Positions 1 to 12,327 of a stretch of 64,000 bases of DNA are shown in pieces. The stretch comes from Hippasteria phrygiana (lineage: Eukaryota; Echinodermata; Asteroidea; Valvatida; Goniasteridae). Each line of letters starts with the position of its first letter. Position 1 is the stretch's first letter. The DNA is taken from contig JAZGUH010000723.1 of NCBI GenBank assembly GCA_037893225.1, positions 124,001 to 188,000 of the forward strand, in the 5' to 3' direction. Made by a program: the position numbers and the translations under genes. Below the pieces are notes generated by a model. It was not told the origin of the DNA. It did not search any database and saw only the letters and a program-made list of their open reading frames with translations.

Positions 1-2249
1 ATCTGTACACCTACATGTACAACATGTACATATGTGGGTTTTTCTTTGTTTCGAGTGGTTTTGAGTGGAAGTATCAGTGACCAACTTCATTTGACTGACA
101 TTTTAAACTCCTACCACAACCAGACAGGAGAGCATTACACCTACACATACATGTGTAAGTCTCATATCAGGGACCAATTGTCATTGTAAACAAGCCTGCA
201 TAAACCACAAAATGAGATGATTTGGTAGATGCAGGAAGTGGTCATTGAGTGAGGAAAAATTTGTTTTGTTCCTGTTTGGTTAATATCAAGATTTAGGACA
301 AGTATACAATATAACCATTGACTGAGGAGGAATACAACGTACAATGTACATGAAGTACAATGTACCTTTCACGCCTGATATGACTAAAAGTCCAACTAAT
401 TCTCGGACTTTTAAAAGTGTATGCCTGGTGCAAGGAGGAGAAGTAATTTGAGTTTCGGACTACATGAACTAAGTTGATAGATTGTTATAAATTGTAAAAT
501 TGGCATGCATGGGGAGTGCACACAATATCAGTTGTGTGGAGCACGCACCTATACGGCCTATATGTACTCATCAGACAGCCTTGGCGATATCCCAACTCGC
601 TTGGGTTTCAGGAGGCCAATATCTCTCAGCAGGGGTAATCTGACATCAAAATTGGATCATATTCACTCTGACACAGCACAGGGTCGTCCACTTGAGGCAG
701 GAAGAATTTTGAGTGGTAGCACTATCTGCAAAGTGAAAAAAAAGTTTAGCATCCCTAAGGCAACCTTTGTGGAGGCCGCATACTTTTTTCCGGCTGCATA
801 ATATTTCTATTTCTTTTAAATAAAAAATTAAAAATCAATAGGAATGGAGGGAATTCAACCCAGTCATTCTATTGACTGTTTTGAATCGATTAGGTAAACT
901 CCAATGTCACGGAGAACCATCGTGAAAAAAAGGGGCATCCATCTTAGAAAATAATGTGTGGCAGGATCTAAAAAAAGTTTTCAAAAGCCCTCTTCGTTTT
1001 TCCTTCCTGGAAAATACACAACGCTAAACATATTTTGTTTGTTATTTTGCCAAACTTGTGAAAGCCAGTATAAGCATCCGGAGTTCATTTCAGGTGACGT
1101 GCCACACTAAGGCTTAGAGACGATTACTGTAGGTGCCATCACAAATATCTCTCGGCAAGTTCTTGGAAAAAAAAAAGGAAGATAATCTTGAAAGTGATAA
1201 GGGCACCGACCGGAAATGCATTCCTAATTGGACGTGCATTCCTAATTGGACGGGATTGCGTACTCCAAAACCTTGAACTTGAGAAATTATGCAGTTTGGG
1301 TATCTAATTGCTTCTCTGTACAGGGACAAGCCTAAGGCGTTTTCTATGGAAACGTGTAATCCGATACATGCCTTCATGTACATTGTATAATCCGATACTT
1401 TAAACAAATTCAATTACATACAGTACATGTAGGTGAAATGAGTGTACACTTTAAGAGTTTTTCTTTAATGTCATTTTGTGCCTTCCCCTGAAATATCAAG
1501 TTTCCACTTTTTTTGCTGGATGCACCATTTAATAAAAAAAAAATTGCATTTATTTTTTGAGCTTTCAAGTCAGAGGGAGGCTGGGTTTGATATGAAGAAA
1601 ATACTTTGTTTTGCCGTGAACAAAACAAGATACCTGTATTTGACAAGATTTTTATCCACTTCAGGGGACATAAGTGGACAAAAATAAAATAAACAACATA
1701 ATTTAACTAGGGAAAGATTTCAGTGGATTGCAATGGATTGTGAAAATGACTTGAACATGTCTATACATGCTCGGAAATCAAGATTTTTACGTAAAATCTC
1801 CCCCAAGATGTAACAACAAAACATTATTGCAACAAAATGTCTTGCTTTAGGGAATGATGGAAATCTGTGGAAGGTCGCCTTTAAAAGCACACACAACTTG
1901 CATTTGTTTTTACAAATTCACAGTTTTTACAAATTCGCAGAAGCAGTAGTTTAAGCCTCAAAGTGGTGAAGGTATGTGTTTATCATCCTTTATAGCTTCA
2001 AAGAAAAAGACCCACAATATATCGAATTTTATCAATATTACATGGTCCATGTACATTATTGATAATGGAAAATTGTAATATTGACGGCCTTCGTCATGAA
2101 ACATTTGCGAATGAAACATTTGCAAGGAAGATTCGCATACTGTACATATGTAAGTTGAAATGTGTTCAACTCTTGTGAATTTGCAGCACGAATATTTTGT
2201 GTTGACGCCAACAGTTCACATAGAATGCAGCTGCCAGGCTTGTACGTAT
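1..2249. other. No supported gene; A/T-rich DNA
   Basis: Apart from the uncertain open frame at 505-801 and a decayed fragment at about 925-1040, I see only scattered TGTACATGT palindromes (for example 10-35 and 328-365). The fragment has GCATCCATCTTAG and ends GCTAAACAT, like the element at 56308-56576. A GCATTCCTAATTGGAC direct repeat sits at 1217-1251. Confidence 0.5.
505..801 (+). other. Unassigned open frame, possible exon
   Basis: An open frame of 98 codons contains a balanced, non-repetitive segment (SDSLGDIPTRLGFRRPISLS and a following GRPLEAGRILSG). It stands out from its A/T-rich surround and has an acceptor-like CTCATCAG near 574. No family is recognised, no convincing donor is visible and no link to the downstream gene can be shown. 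Chance openness is the simplest explanation. Confidence 0.15.
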
Positions 2250-2832
2250 GGTGCATCACGCTGGAATCATATAACACCATTACTTCAGCAACTGCACTGG
2301 TTACCTATCTGTTTTCGTGTTCAATTAAAAATACTTTTGCTAACATTCAAAGCTCTTTACGGCCTAGCACCTAACTATATCACACATCTGATTATAAGCA
2401 TTAAAACTTGTTCCCATTATTCATTGCGGTCAAACAATTATCTACAGTTAAGCATACCCACCAGGAAGAATGCTGAAAACGTTGGGGTGTACAGCTTTTT
2501 CCTCTGCAGCACCTCATTTGTGGAATCAACTGCCACATGAAATTAAAACATCAGTGTCTCTTTCAATTTTTAAAACTAAACTTAAAACACACCTTTTTAT
2601 GGCCGCTTTTAAATAACTCTTTTAAGTAACTGTTCTGCTTTACTTGTATTGTATTTGTGTATTTTAAATTGTTTTTGGGTATTTAAACGTTTGTGTAATT
2701 AATTGTTTATTTGTGAATTTTAATTAGTATTTAGATACTTGGATTTTTGCAATATTGTGTATGTACTGCGCACTTGAACACTTACAAATGTATGTGGAAT
2801 CTGCGCTATATAAATTAAGTATATTATTATTA
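2250..2832 (+). mobile_element. L2/CR1-type non-LTR retrotransposon, 3' fragment
   Basis: The translation from about 2255 reads WNHITPLLQQLHWLPI, then LLLTFKALYGLAPNYITHLI. After a frame change near 2490 it reads AFSSAAPHLWNQLPHEIK, ending in THLFMAAFK and a stop at about 2612. This is the C-terminal end of the reverse transcriptase ORF typical of L2/CR1-clade LINEs. The 3' tail carries GCGCTATATAAATTAAG followed by (ATT) repeats, the usual L2-type terminus. The 5' part of the element is missing (5' truncation) and the frameshift shows it is dead. Confidence 0.87.
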
Positions 2833-4986
2833 GGCCTATAGTATTGGTATGAACTGAGGAATATTTTTTAACAAACGTACAGCAGACAACGGACTAAAGC
2901 TGATGCCCTCAGGACATTGATTTCTCCATTGCTAAATGTATTTTTTTTTGCTCCAAATACCAGCTTTTTGCTTGGTTTTCGAATTACCAGGGTGTTTGCA
3001 TCCGATTCCCTGTGTGATTTCAAAAGTCATATCCCACCTTGCTTCAATTTCTCTTCCAATTAGTCCCAGTCAAGAATCTAATTTCAACGGCTAATTGAGT
3101 CAGCGACACTTTACTTTGGCTGTGAGTTCAGGTCTTGTCTCGCTGTTCAGAGCTTGCGTCAGCAGTCCTCTCACTTCTCAGGAAAGAGGTCTCGGATTGC
3201 GCCTTAAGTGTCCCGAACAGTGATGGGATGCCGTTAATTGGGATATACGATACGCATGTAATGTAAGAGGAAATGGGACTCCCTCTATTGACCGTAAATC
3301 ATCGCGAGGACTGGGGCTCCTCTTATCTTGTCATTTATTCAGGAGGAATGACATACAGATGTTGGAACCAGCATGCAGGTGTTCACAATTCACGTTTTAA
3401 TTTTGTTTTAAATTAATTTACATAATCTGTACAAGATAATACTTCACAAATGTGTACTATATTTTTGTATGCAAATTTGCCCCAAACAAGGCTAAAAGCC
3501 ACTCGAGGTACAGAGCTACAAAAAGAAAAAAAGAAAAGAATCAAAGATACAAGAGGTAGGAATTCATATTTCTCATGAAGCAGAAAAGATTGTACGATGA
3601 AGGAGAACATGCACCAGGCAAATAATTCCAGAGATACAGAACGAGGGAAAACTATTGGCATAGCTTTTTGTTGTACATCTACATGTACACATGTAGGTAC
3701 AACAAGAGTTAGAGTGGTGGGAACAGGCGGATTGCCAAGTTTCATGCTCAAATACCCTAACTGCAGGAACCAATTAGCTGAGCAAGCCAGCGGAACATTT
3801 ACCATGAAAATATCTGTACAACAGATCCCCGGTGGGAGAGTGATTGTAACGATGAGCCCAACTCTTCTCCATTCAACTGTGTTCACAAGAAATGAAGTCC
3901 TAGAATTTGACAATGACGGGCACAGGCATGGAGGCATATTCTTGGGGGTGCACCACACTATATTGGGCCAAAATGGCTGCACCAAACTGATTAGCATAAA
4001 TTGTAAACCCACAACTTGTTTTGAATAATACATTTTTGGGGGTCATGCAATTGATAGATTGCATAATTATGATCAGCTATCATAACCTGGGGGTTCTGTG
4101 CTAACTTTTATGCAGATTTGATAAACTTTGGCTTTAAAATTGGTCCTATTTGGCTTGGCAAGTGGAGGGTTGCTGTATGAAAAATGGCAGCTAGCCGGTT
4201 TCGGAAAAACCACATTTTCAGGGGGTGGTACTCTCTGGAGACAATTAGCAAAAAATCTAAACATCTAACCTGCCAAAAATTGAAAAGAATTTGACAGATT
4301 AAGAATCAAACTTTTAATAAAATAAACAAATAATTTTCAGTCATGTCACAAAAACCTGAGAGACTCCTGGATAAGGATTTTTTCACTGTGAAGTTAATGG
4401 ATTTTACACTAAGGTCAATGGGAGTTTATTTAGTGTGGTGTATCTTTAGAGGTCAAAGTGATTTGAAAAGCGGCAACTACATTTAGGAATTGTTATAATG
4501 ACTGGGAGTAGTGTGATACATGTTTAGGTGTGGTGGACCCAGCAGTGCAGTGGACCTACATGGGGAAATATTTGGATGGATTTTGTATCTACTCGCCTTG
4601 CATTTTCAAAAGTGTCTCAAAAATAAATCTACACCAATGAAAGAGAAATTCTGGCTGTGGCATGTACATGTATGTATTTAAATGCAAAGAAAACCATTTT
4701 TAAAATTTATTTTTGGCTGGGGATATGAATATTTGAATCGGCTTGTATATATTTATGACAAATAAAAAAAAAGGAAACCCACCACCCAAATAAAAAAAAT
4801 TAAAAAAAACACATTTAACAAATTAACAAATAAATTAATTGAATAAAGTCCGAAACTCCTGAAGAATCAAGATACATATTCAATCTTTAAATATCAAGGA
4901 AAGTTTCAAACACACCATACTTGAAAAACAAACATTCAGTCTGTTTGGAGTCTTCATTATTTGCCAAAACAAAATGTTGTAAGGCT
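2833..4986. other. No supported gene
   Basis: Apart from the dispersed repeat at 3466-3655 this stretch shows only A/T-rich sequence. An open frame on each strand over 3413-4033 overlaps that repeat and has no recognisable domain. Confidence 0.5.
3466..3655. repeat. Dispersed repeat, copy 1 (pairs with 10051-10372)
   Basis: It begins with CAAACAAGGCTAAAAGCCAC and continues through a purine-rich AAAAAGAAAAGAATCAA block to CATGCACCAGGCAAA. The same order occurs at 10051-10372 with scattered substitutions. The pair may be the end of an older retroelement, but no protein family is visible. Confidence 0.6.
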
Positions 4987-5282
4987 TTAAAGGTAGTATG
5001 TTCTAGTAGTCTGGTTCCCTGAACATACTTTAGACAAAACAGAGCGAATAGACGTCATGGAATTATCAGGTCGGGGAACTAGACTATTTCCAGTGATTGT
5101 CGGCCGACAGTCGTTGGAAAACGATATAAATTTCCACTTTGCTTGAAAATGACAGCACACCAGGTGCCATGATTTCACAGTATGCTTGAGACTGCTATTT
5201 ACTTTCAGTCTAGTACGGTATTTTGTAATAATTCAGTAGTTTTGTTTTTTGATGTTTGCAAATGATGTATACTACCTTTTAA
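4987..5282. mobile_element. AGGTAGTRTAC-family MITE, copy a
   Basis: TTAA lies at both ends, with inverted termini AGGTAGTATG and ATGTATACTACCT. The centre is the self-complementary GATTGTCGGCCGACAGTC. Recurrent inner landmarks shared by all nine copies are GTAGTCTGGTTCC, GGTGCCAT, TTTCACAGGATG and GTAATAATTCAGTA. There is no coding capacity. TTAA target duplication and short TIRs suggest mobilisation by a piggyBac- or Kolobok-type transposase; that is inference from the ends only. This is the short-centre subfamily. Confidence 0.75.
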
Positions 5283-6055
5283 ACCACACTAAAAGTCCCA
5301 CCTGCAAATAGATAAACACGATATAAAAACTTTGAATGACTCATGGGGAGAAATTCTGTATAGAGATTCAAACATGAGCCACTTGAAACTGTTCCAGCCT
5401 TTAGAGAAAGAAACAATCTAAGTTTACACAACCCAACTTGAAAACATTGACACCTGAAGAAAAAAAATTCCTGAAAATGGAGTCATACTGTTGACACGGG
5501 AACTGTGACTCAGTTCTCTGCACCGCCCACAGCTCCGGAGGGCAGGCTGCATCGCATCCTAACCCCAGGGGCAATGCAGCCGCAATCCAACTGACTTGTT
5601 GACACCTGAGGATGGAGGCCTAGACATCCACCCAAGGACACACCACATCCAGTACATGTACCAAGCCAGTCCCGGCTAGAATTCCCAGATTTCCAGCCCC
5701 CCTGTTGTCTTGGTGCTCTGTGGTCCAATTCCACCAGCCCAAGTTCATCTGCGAACCTTTTCTTTTTCTGGCTTAAACTTGCTCTAGTCTGTCCTGCATT
5801 TTATTGTTTGTTTTGTCACAGTTTACCCAGGGCTGTCTTTCATCTGAACTGGAAGCATGGGTGTTGGCCGTCATCCATTTTAAGTTCCTTCCTGTAGTCA
5901 ATTACTGTGGAAATTCTAGCAGTACATGTACTGTACAGTGACAGGGGATATACATGTATGCCAACGACATTTGTATACCATTGCTACTGTACATGTATGC
6001 CTTGTGACTCAAATACATGAGTCTTTCAAATACCCATGTGCTGAACACAACTTGC
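5283..6055. other. No supported gene
   Basis: A locally GC-richer stretch (5510-5740) is seen, without a recognisable coding or repeat identity. Confidence 0.45.
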
Positions 6056-6248
6056 TTATAACCTCTTGAATATGGATGATGGCCATAGCCGTGGTTTGAA
6101 AAAGACATCCTGGCCGGTTGTCCATAAGCGCATTCCTGTGCATACTCAATCCATCATTTGCCTATTGTTTGCATTGAGCTTGGCTGCACAAGCCTTTCTT
6201 GGCATACCAGCACCCCCATCAATAACACCTGGACAGAATTTAAAAAAA
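6056..6248. mobile_element. CTCTTGAAT-family TTAA element, copy 1 (diverged)
   Basis: It opens ACCTCTTGAATATGGATGATG, passes through CCTGGCCGGTTGTC and GCATTCCTGTGCATACTCAA, and closes with CCCCCATCAATAACACCTGG. It matches the better preserved copy at 58061-58392 but lacks that copy's middle segment. Confidence 0.65.
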
Positions 6249-6330
6249 TAAGAGATCACACATGCTCTAGCTCTTGACCAGCCTCCCACATACCCACAAA
6301 CAGATAACAAACAGATAACCACTCACTTGA

Positions 6331-6538
6331 ACCAACCAACCAACCAACCAACCAACCAACCAACCAACCAACCAACCAACCAACCAACCAACCAACCAAC
6401 CAACCAACCAACCAACCAACCAACCAACCAACCAACCAACCAACCAACCAACCAACCAACCAACCAACCAACCAACCAACCAACCAACCAACCAACCAAC
6501 CAACCAACCAACCAACCAACCAACCAACCAACCAACCA
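6331..6538. repeat. (ACCA)n microsatellite, 52 perfect units
   Basis: This is a pure tetranucleotide run of 208 bp. Long open frames on both strands here (NQPT or GWLV repeats) are low-complexity artefacts. Confidence 0.98.
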
Positions 6539-7600
6539 GTTGATAGACAGGTCAGCCAACCAGCCACCAATTGACAAAGTGATCAACCAACTGATCTTTA
6601 GGGCAATTTACCAGTGAACCCATTATCCACAGATTGATGAAGTGATCAACCAACCTACCAACCAACTGATCTTTAGGGCAAGTAACAAGTGGACCCATTA
6701 TCCACAGATTGATGAAGTGATCAACCAGCAAACCTACTAACCAACTGATCTTTAGGGCAAGTAACCAGTGAACCTACCATCCACAGATTGACAAAGTGAT
6801 CAACTAGTAGACCTACCAACCGATCCACAAAGCAAGCAACCAACAAACCTACCAACAACCTCTTGAGGTTGCATGTCCGAATCCCGCTCCTGCCAGTTTT
6901 CTAAGTTCACCACGAACATTCAAATTGACCTAGTCAGTTTCCCTTGTGGCTTGTTTGACGAACAACTAATAACAGCGCAAGCAACCAACAAGCCTACCAA
7001 CCAATCTATTATATCAATCAGCAAACTAGACAATAAAGCAATCAATAAGCAAACCAACCAAGCAGTTGATAGACAGGTCGGCCAACCAGCCTCTAATTGA
7101 CAAAGTCATCAACCAACTGGTTATTAGGGCAATTAACCAGGGAACCATTAATAACAGCCTGTTGACAACTAGAAAATCAGTCAAGTGGCAAACCAACCAA
7201 CTAACATCCACAAAGCAATCAACCAGCAGTCCAACCAACCAAGTAATTCATTAAGTTGTCAACCAGTGCATAACCAACCAACAGTCTGCAAAACAATCAA
7301 CCAGCAAACCAACAAACCAACCGATTCACAAAGCATTAACTAGCAAATCAACCAACCAACAAACCAACCAATCTGTAGTTAGTCAACCAGTAGTCATACC
7401 AACCAAGTAATTCATAAAGTTGTGAACCAACCAACTGTCTGCAAAGCAATTAACACGTAAACAAACAAACCATGCAACTGATCCACAAAGCAGTAATGAC
7501 CAAATCAAACAACCAACTAACAAACCAATTTGTCAGTAAAGCAACCGACCAGCAAAGTAACCAACCAACCAACCAATGTGCAGAACAATCGACCAGCAAA
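6539..7600. repeat. Degenerate CCAACCAA-rich halo with a 75-79 bp higher-order unit
   Basis: Interrupted AACCAACC blocks continue for about 1 kb. Between 6591 and 6810 a unit containing CTGATCTTTAGGGCAAGTAA and CCACAGATTGATGAAGTGAT repeats three times (starts near 6591, 6666, 6745). A piece of tRNA-related repeat tail (CCGAATCCCGCTCCTGCCAG, about 6866-6963) is embedded. Confidence 0.8.
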
Positions 7601-7657
7601 CTACACTGTACTTTGAAGATTTGAAGTGAAGATTAACAACCATGTTTTCCGTCCAGA

Positions 7658-7963
7658 TGCATCATTCCATAAATTTGGGGTCCAAAAGTGAAATTTTTGG
7701 TGTCCCTGTTACATAGTGACATGTATAAGATTTTGCAATTCAGGATGCATTCTTTAATGCCTTCTGTCTCCAAGAGTGATTATGTAAAGCAAAGTACCCG
7801 CCAAACAAGTGAAAAATGATTCTTGATGAAAAATTACACACATAAAACGGGCGTGTGTGGAGTACAGGCGGGCTGGGCGCGAGTGGGGCACATTGTAGGT
7901 CAGGTGTAACAGGGATACCCAAAAATGTCACACTTTTGGACCCCGAATTGATGGAATGACCCA
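7658..7963. mobile_element. Foldback MITE, ATTTGGGGTCCAAAA ends
   Basis: Left arm TGCATCATTCCATAAATTTG and on to TCCCTGTTACA. The right arm is its complement, ending CGAATTGATGGAATGACCCA. Arms are about 55 bp with a few mismatches and the core is 190 bp. Confidence 0.75.
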
Positions 7964-9329
7964 TTATACAAAGCAGAGATTCCTTCACTTGCCATTACAA
8001 AGTTGAGTCACAGACCTTTTACACAGAAAGGTTGAATTAAAAACTGCTGCAAACTGCTAACTGACTGGATTGACCTAAAATATACAAATCGACAAACTTA
8101 GGTGGCTTAATGTTTTGGTAATTACTACAACAATGGAGAGAACTTGATGCAAGTTCCAAACATAAGCCAGTTTTGTTGATTTTTGTTTTACCACTTGCTT
8201 CAATAGTCAGAATTTATACACAGTTCATCTTAAGAGCCTGATGGCAAGTCTAGGATCCTCAGGATAATACATGCTGGCCTCAGTGTGCCTGATACCAGCA
8301 CCACATGCACAGATCCCAAACTACATCAAACAAGACCTGTCTGTGGGTGTTTTTTTTTTTGCAATATCTGGCCAGGGATTGTCTTGTGCACACACAAGGC
8401 TTGTTCTACCCAGTACTGCGTACTGACACCCCTGTTGCCAGGCTGCTCTCTGATTGACTCAGATGATGGACAGTGATAATATGCAAAAAGGTCAGCGATA
8501 GACCATCAGATACATGTATGCACCTCATACCAGTACAGCCTAACCTCTGCATGCAGTCGAGCACCGAGTGTAATCTCGGACCCATCGATCGCTGCTCCGC
8601 TGGTCTCAACTTTTCACAAGCACACACCCATTACCACTCGGAAACTTTTCCACAGCAGCTCAGGTCTTCCGTGGCCACGGATTACTAATTGGCACAGGAA
8701 AACAAAACTACACTCCGAGGATCTGTATGAAATCTGGGAGGAAAAGATAACTTTGGTTTGAAGAAAAGGGATTTATTACATACAACCTGTAGGACATCAG
8801 GAGTGAGCCAACTGAAAGGTAAGACTTAATAGTGGGGTGAAAGGTCACAGAAAGATTGATCTGGTAAATTCTGCAAAAGTCATGATTTTGTGAAAGATCA
8901 TAGAACCATGTATATGTACATTTGTACCTGTAGGCAGTTGCTGTTTAATGCCTTTTGTGTGTTACATACAAAGGAATGCTCATCGGGCACGATGGTAGTG
9001 TGACGTACAAAGTGAAGTCTAGTTTTGGTAATGAATCAAAACATTAAATTGATTAATTTCATTCTGAAAGCTTGCTGTTGACAAAGACGGCTGCAGTGCA
9101 TGAAATATGTACCATGCAAAATAATCCTGGGATACATTTCCATCTGAAATGCTGTCATCTTCAATTAAGAACAATTAAGAAAGTTGTATCTAAAGACCTC
9201 CGGAGATTCTGTGGCTTATTTGCATTCCAACAATCAAAATAAGCCCATATGAACAGGCACAAAATCAATGTCAAAACAACGTTTTTTTTCTATTTTCTCA
9301 TGACTGAGATGACGGATGCAGTGTACAAA
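7964..9329. other. No supported gene
   Basis: A/T-rich with scattered ACATGTA motifs. Open frames over 8285-8690 occur on both strands and show no domain. Confidence 0.5.
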
Positions 9330-9755
9330 TTGGTCATTGTTGCAATTTTCAGAAATGGGCGGATTTGGGGGTTATAGTATGTTATAGGAAAATTGTTGGA
9401 TGGCGAAAAAACGAGAGAAAAACGTCACTCGTTTTCAACCGTTGGGCGGATGATAGCCTTTTGACAAGGCACGCGTGGCTATTTGGGCGCGTGATGCGCC
9501 CCGGATATACCATCATGTCCGGGGCACGCCACTTGTCCGGGTAGCCACGTGCGCCTTGACTAACGGTTACAGGGCAGTTCTCCATCGATTTCCAACTATA
9601 TATATATTTCCACTTTTCTTGAAAACGACAGCACACCTGGTGCCATCATTTCACAGGATGATTGAGACTACTGTTAACTAATACAGTCTAGTACGGTATT
9701 TTGTAATAATTCAGTAAAAAAATTGGAGGATTACCAATCGTGTACACTACATTTA
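9330..9755. mobile_element. AGGTAGTRTAC-family MITE, copy b (GC-centre subfamily)
   Basis: The left end is decayed (ATTGGTCATTGTTGCAATTT) and the right end is CCAATCGTGTACACTAC followed by TTAA. The middle (9470-9560) is an imperfect GC-rich palindrome with GGCACGCGTGGCTA against TAGCCACGTGCGCC. Confidence 0.7.
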
Positions 9756-10050
9756 AGCTCTCAAAAGTTTGGTATTCCATGTACAATCACACAAAGTTTG
9801 AACACTGCCTGCAGCTATGTCGTCAGCCCTGTCAATGTTACATGTATATCATACCTTAGAGTGGTTATGTACTGGAGCTCATTTCTTAGTATACGACATA
9901 CTGGTACATGTAATCCTCCTCCTATAAAAATTGGACTATGAACTAATCATAAATTGTACAGCCTTTATTACATTGCTGTAAGATTGGAGTGTGTCCCTTC
10001 ATCAGCCACAGGGGGGCATGTACATGTACATCAACATTGCTTTATTTTTT

Positions 10051-10372
10051 ATGCAAGTTTGCTCCGAACAAGGCTAAAAGCCACTCCAGGTCAGGCATGC
10101 AACTTTTCCTCGGATCAGCAGATTTCCTTGCTTTTCACTTCCTACTCATGCCATTGAAAATTGAAAAAAACACTGTTACAAAGTCTTGTAGAGATTGGAA
10201 TTTCCTCGTTTTTGTGTGTTAATTCCAAGTTGCATGCTGGGCTACAAAAAGAAAAAGAATCAAGGATACAAGAGGTAGGAATTAATATTCCTCTTGAAGC
10301 AGGAAAGATTGTAAGATGAAGGGAAACATGCACCAGGCAAAGAATTCCATAGAGATACAGAATGAGGGAAAA
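10051..10372. repeat. Dispersed repeat, copy 2, interrupted
   Basis: Same sequence as 3466-3655, but split by about 130 bp. The split is bounded by inverted GCATGCAACTT and AAGTTGCATGC, which looks like a small foldback insertion at about 10097-10233. Confidence 0.55.
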
Positions 10373-10517
10373 TAGCCAGAGTATGTTGGAGTATAATATG
10401 GAGTATAGTACAGAGTAATCATGGAAGCAGGAAACTGTTCGACTCCTTCAAAGTTTTGGTCTATGTAATTATTTTAATTTTTTGTTCATTTCAGTTTAAT
10501 ACATAACCCAGCTTATG

Positions 10518-10808
10518 TTAACCCCTTGCGTACGGATGACGGAATATGGCGCAAAAAAAACAGGGCCACCAGGCCGGTTGACGCCATTGGCTGCTGTTTG
10601 TGCAGTTTCAATCCATTGTTGGAATTAAACAGTGCCACCAGGCCGGATGACGCCATTGGCCGCTGTTTGTGCAGTTTCAATCCATTGTTGGATTATTGTG
10701 TATATGTTACGGTTGACTGCACAGACACACTGTGGCCGTTTCGCTTGGCTGCCAGAGCCGCCGCGGCACCCCGACGTCTCCCGTAAAATACCGTACTCAA
10801 GGGGTTAA
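10518..10808 (-). mobile_element. CCCCTTG-family (piggyBac-like) MITE, copy 1
   Basis: TTAA at both ends with inverted termini CCCCTTGCGTACGG and CCGTACTCAAGGGG. An inner block from GCCACCAGGCCGG to ATCCATTGTTGGA is present twice in tandem (about 10562-10620 and 10634-10692), unlike the copies at 22939 and 36319. Orientation is opposite to those copies. Confidence 0.85.
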
Positions 10809-12327
10809 GAAGTCTTGTCTTCTGGTGTTTGTATTGATAATCTATAGGCCGTAAATTTTCCATCACTTGGACGGAGCCTTTACTCAAAAGTAAGCCGGGC
10901 AACTTGCTATCCATTTTGTCGGATTGGGTTACAATTAAAATTACTTTGTATTACTTGCATATATTTAGGTACGATTTTTGACCCTGGTAAATCTCACTGA
11001 ATCGGACCCCAGACAAGTAAACCCAACACACACAAAAAGATATGCCAGTTGTCTGTATTACATGTATGATAACATCAACCTGTTCAATCATAGTTTTCGG
11101 GAGAAACTTTATATTTGCAGACACAAGTCCCCTGGGACTGATGCCACGTATGCATTATTAGCTTGTTAGACAAAAATGCACAGTTTTTATGTATTTCCTG
11201 TTGTCTAAATGGATATTTCCCCGAGTCTTCTAAAATCCGAAGTATGTGACAGTCGATTGGTTTGCAAAAATTCACGAATAGGTGAAAAGACTTCCGGAAG
11301 GAAGAGAGATAGCGTCGCCTGGGCCTTGAACTCTAAAAATCGGGGCCGAAAGCCTACTTGGCACCAGACTACTTTACAATGTGTGCACGTACAATGTACT
11401 TCCTCCCCTGATAAACTTAGTGGAATGAGGAGATATAGCCTAATGGAGGGAATTTAGTTGATAAGACGAGATTTCATGTCAGCTCGCGGATTATGGGCGG
11501 AAGGCTGCGATGTGGTTCATGGCATTCTATGCCCCGTCAGAGAAAATGGTGCCTGAGGTGAAGCAGGGAGCATACGTACATGTACCACTATGAAGCAGAA
11601 CTGCGTAGCACTGATGAAAAGTACAAAGTTTGTTAAAAGTTTATGCAGTGCTCACCAAGAATATTGGAGCTGAATTTTCGGCCTGACTAGGCCTTCATCG
11701 GAGCTGGGAGTTGGACTGGTGGTTTGAATGCAGAAAATTCCACATTCATACCACCTGGCGTGAGCGTTCCGAGCTTTGTATATGATGCGCTGTTCTAGCC
11801 TAGTATACTCCAATGAGGCAGGAAGGTCGTTCCAATTTTTTCCTAGAACTTGAATATAACCTTATTTGAAGAATCTGTCATTCTAAGCCTGTACACAAAT
11901 CAAATGGCAGTGCTCATATTATTTTGAAACATGTCAAATAACCCCTCCTGTACATGTATGTAGTCATCAGCGACAACACAGCGTAATTTTCCATTCACTA
12001 TACAAAAAAAATCACACTTGTACTTGGGATTTCAAATGTTTTTGAACTTTTGATTTCAAGAAAACGGATATGTACTCATTGTACTGTGTACATGCACTAC
12101 AATGGACATGTCCTCAAAATTTGTGATCAAACAATTGTTGCTTCTTGCAAAGATTTCTGGCCCTGTAATGATTTTCCAGGAAGCATGCCATCTTAGGGTT
12201 TCTTTCACATTACTCTTTGCCACATCCCTCTGTTCCTTTCCTTGCCTAATTACCATCTCCTACATGTATTAACCTCCCCTCTTTGTCACAATCCTTTTTG
12301 TCCCCCCAGCTTCATCCCTCTCACACT
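10809..12327. other. No supported gene
   Basis: No domain, RNA gene or clear element is seen. The 11209-11457 frame is moderately GC-rich but has no recognisable protein signature. Confidence 0.45.

Noticed and set aside
2160..2540. Host protein-coding gene
   Set aside because: The translation is the C-terminal end of an L2/CR1 reverse transcriptase with a frameshift and an L2-type tail.
3413..4033. 206-residue minus-strand open frame as a gene
   Set aside because: It overlaps a dispersed repeat duplicated at 10051-10372, has no domain and competes with an open frame on the other strand.
6256..6617. Long open frames reading NQPT or GWLV repeats on both strands
   Set aside because: They are the (ACCA)n microsatellite read in all frames without stops.
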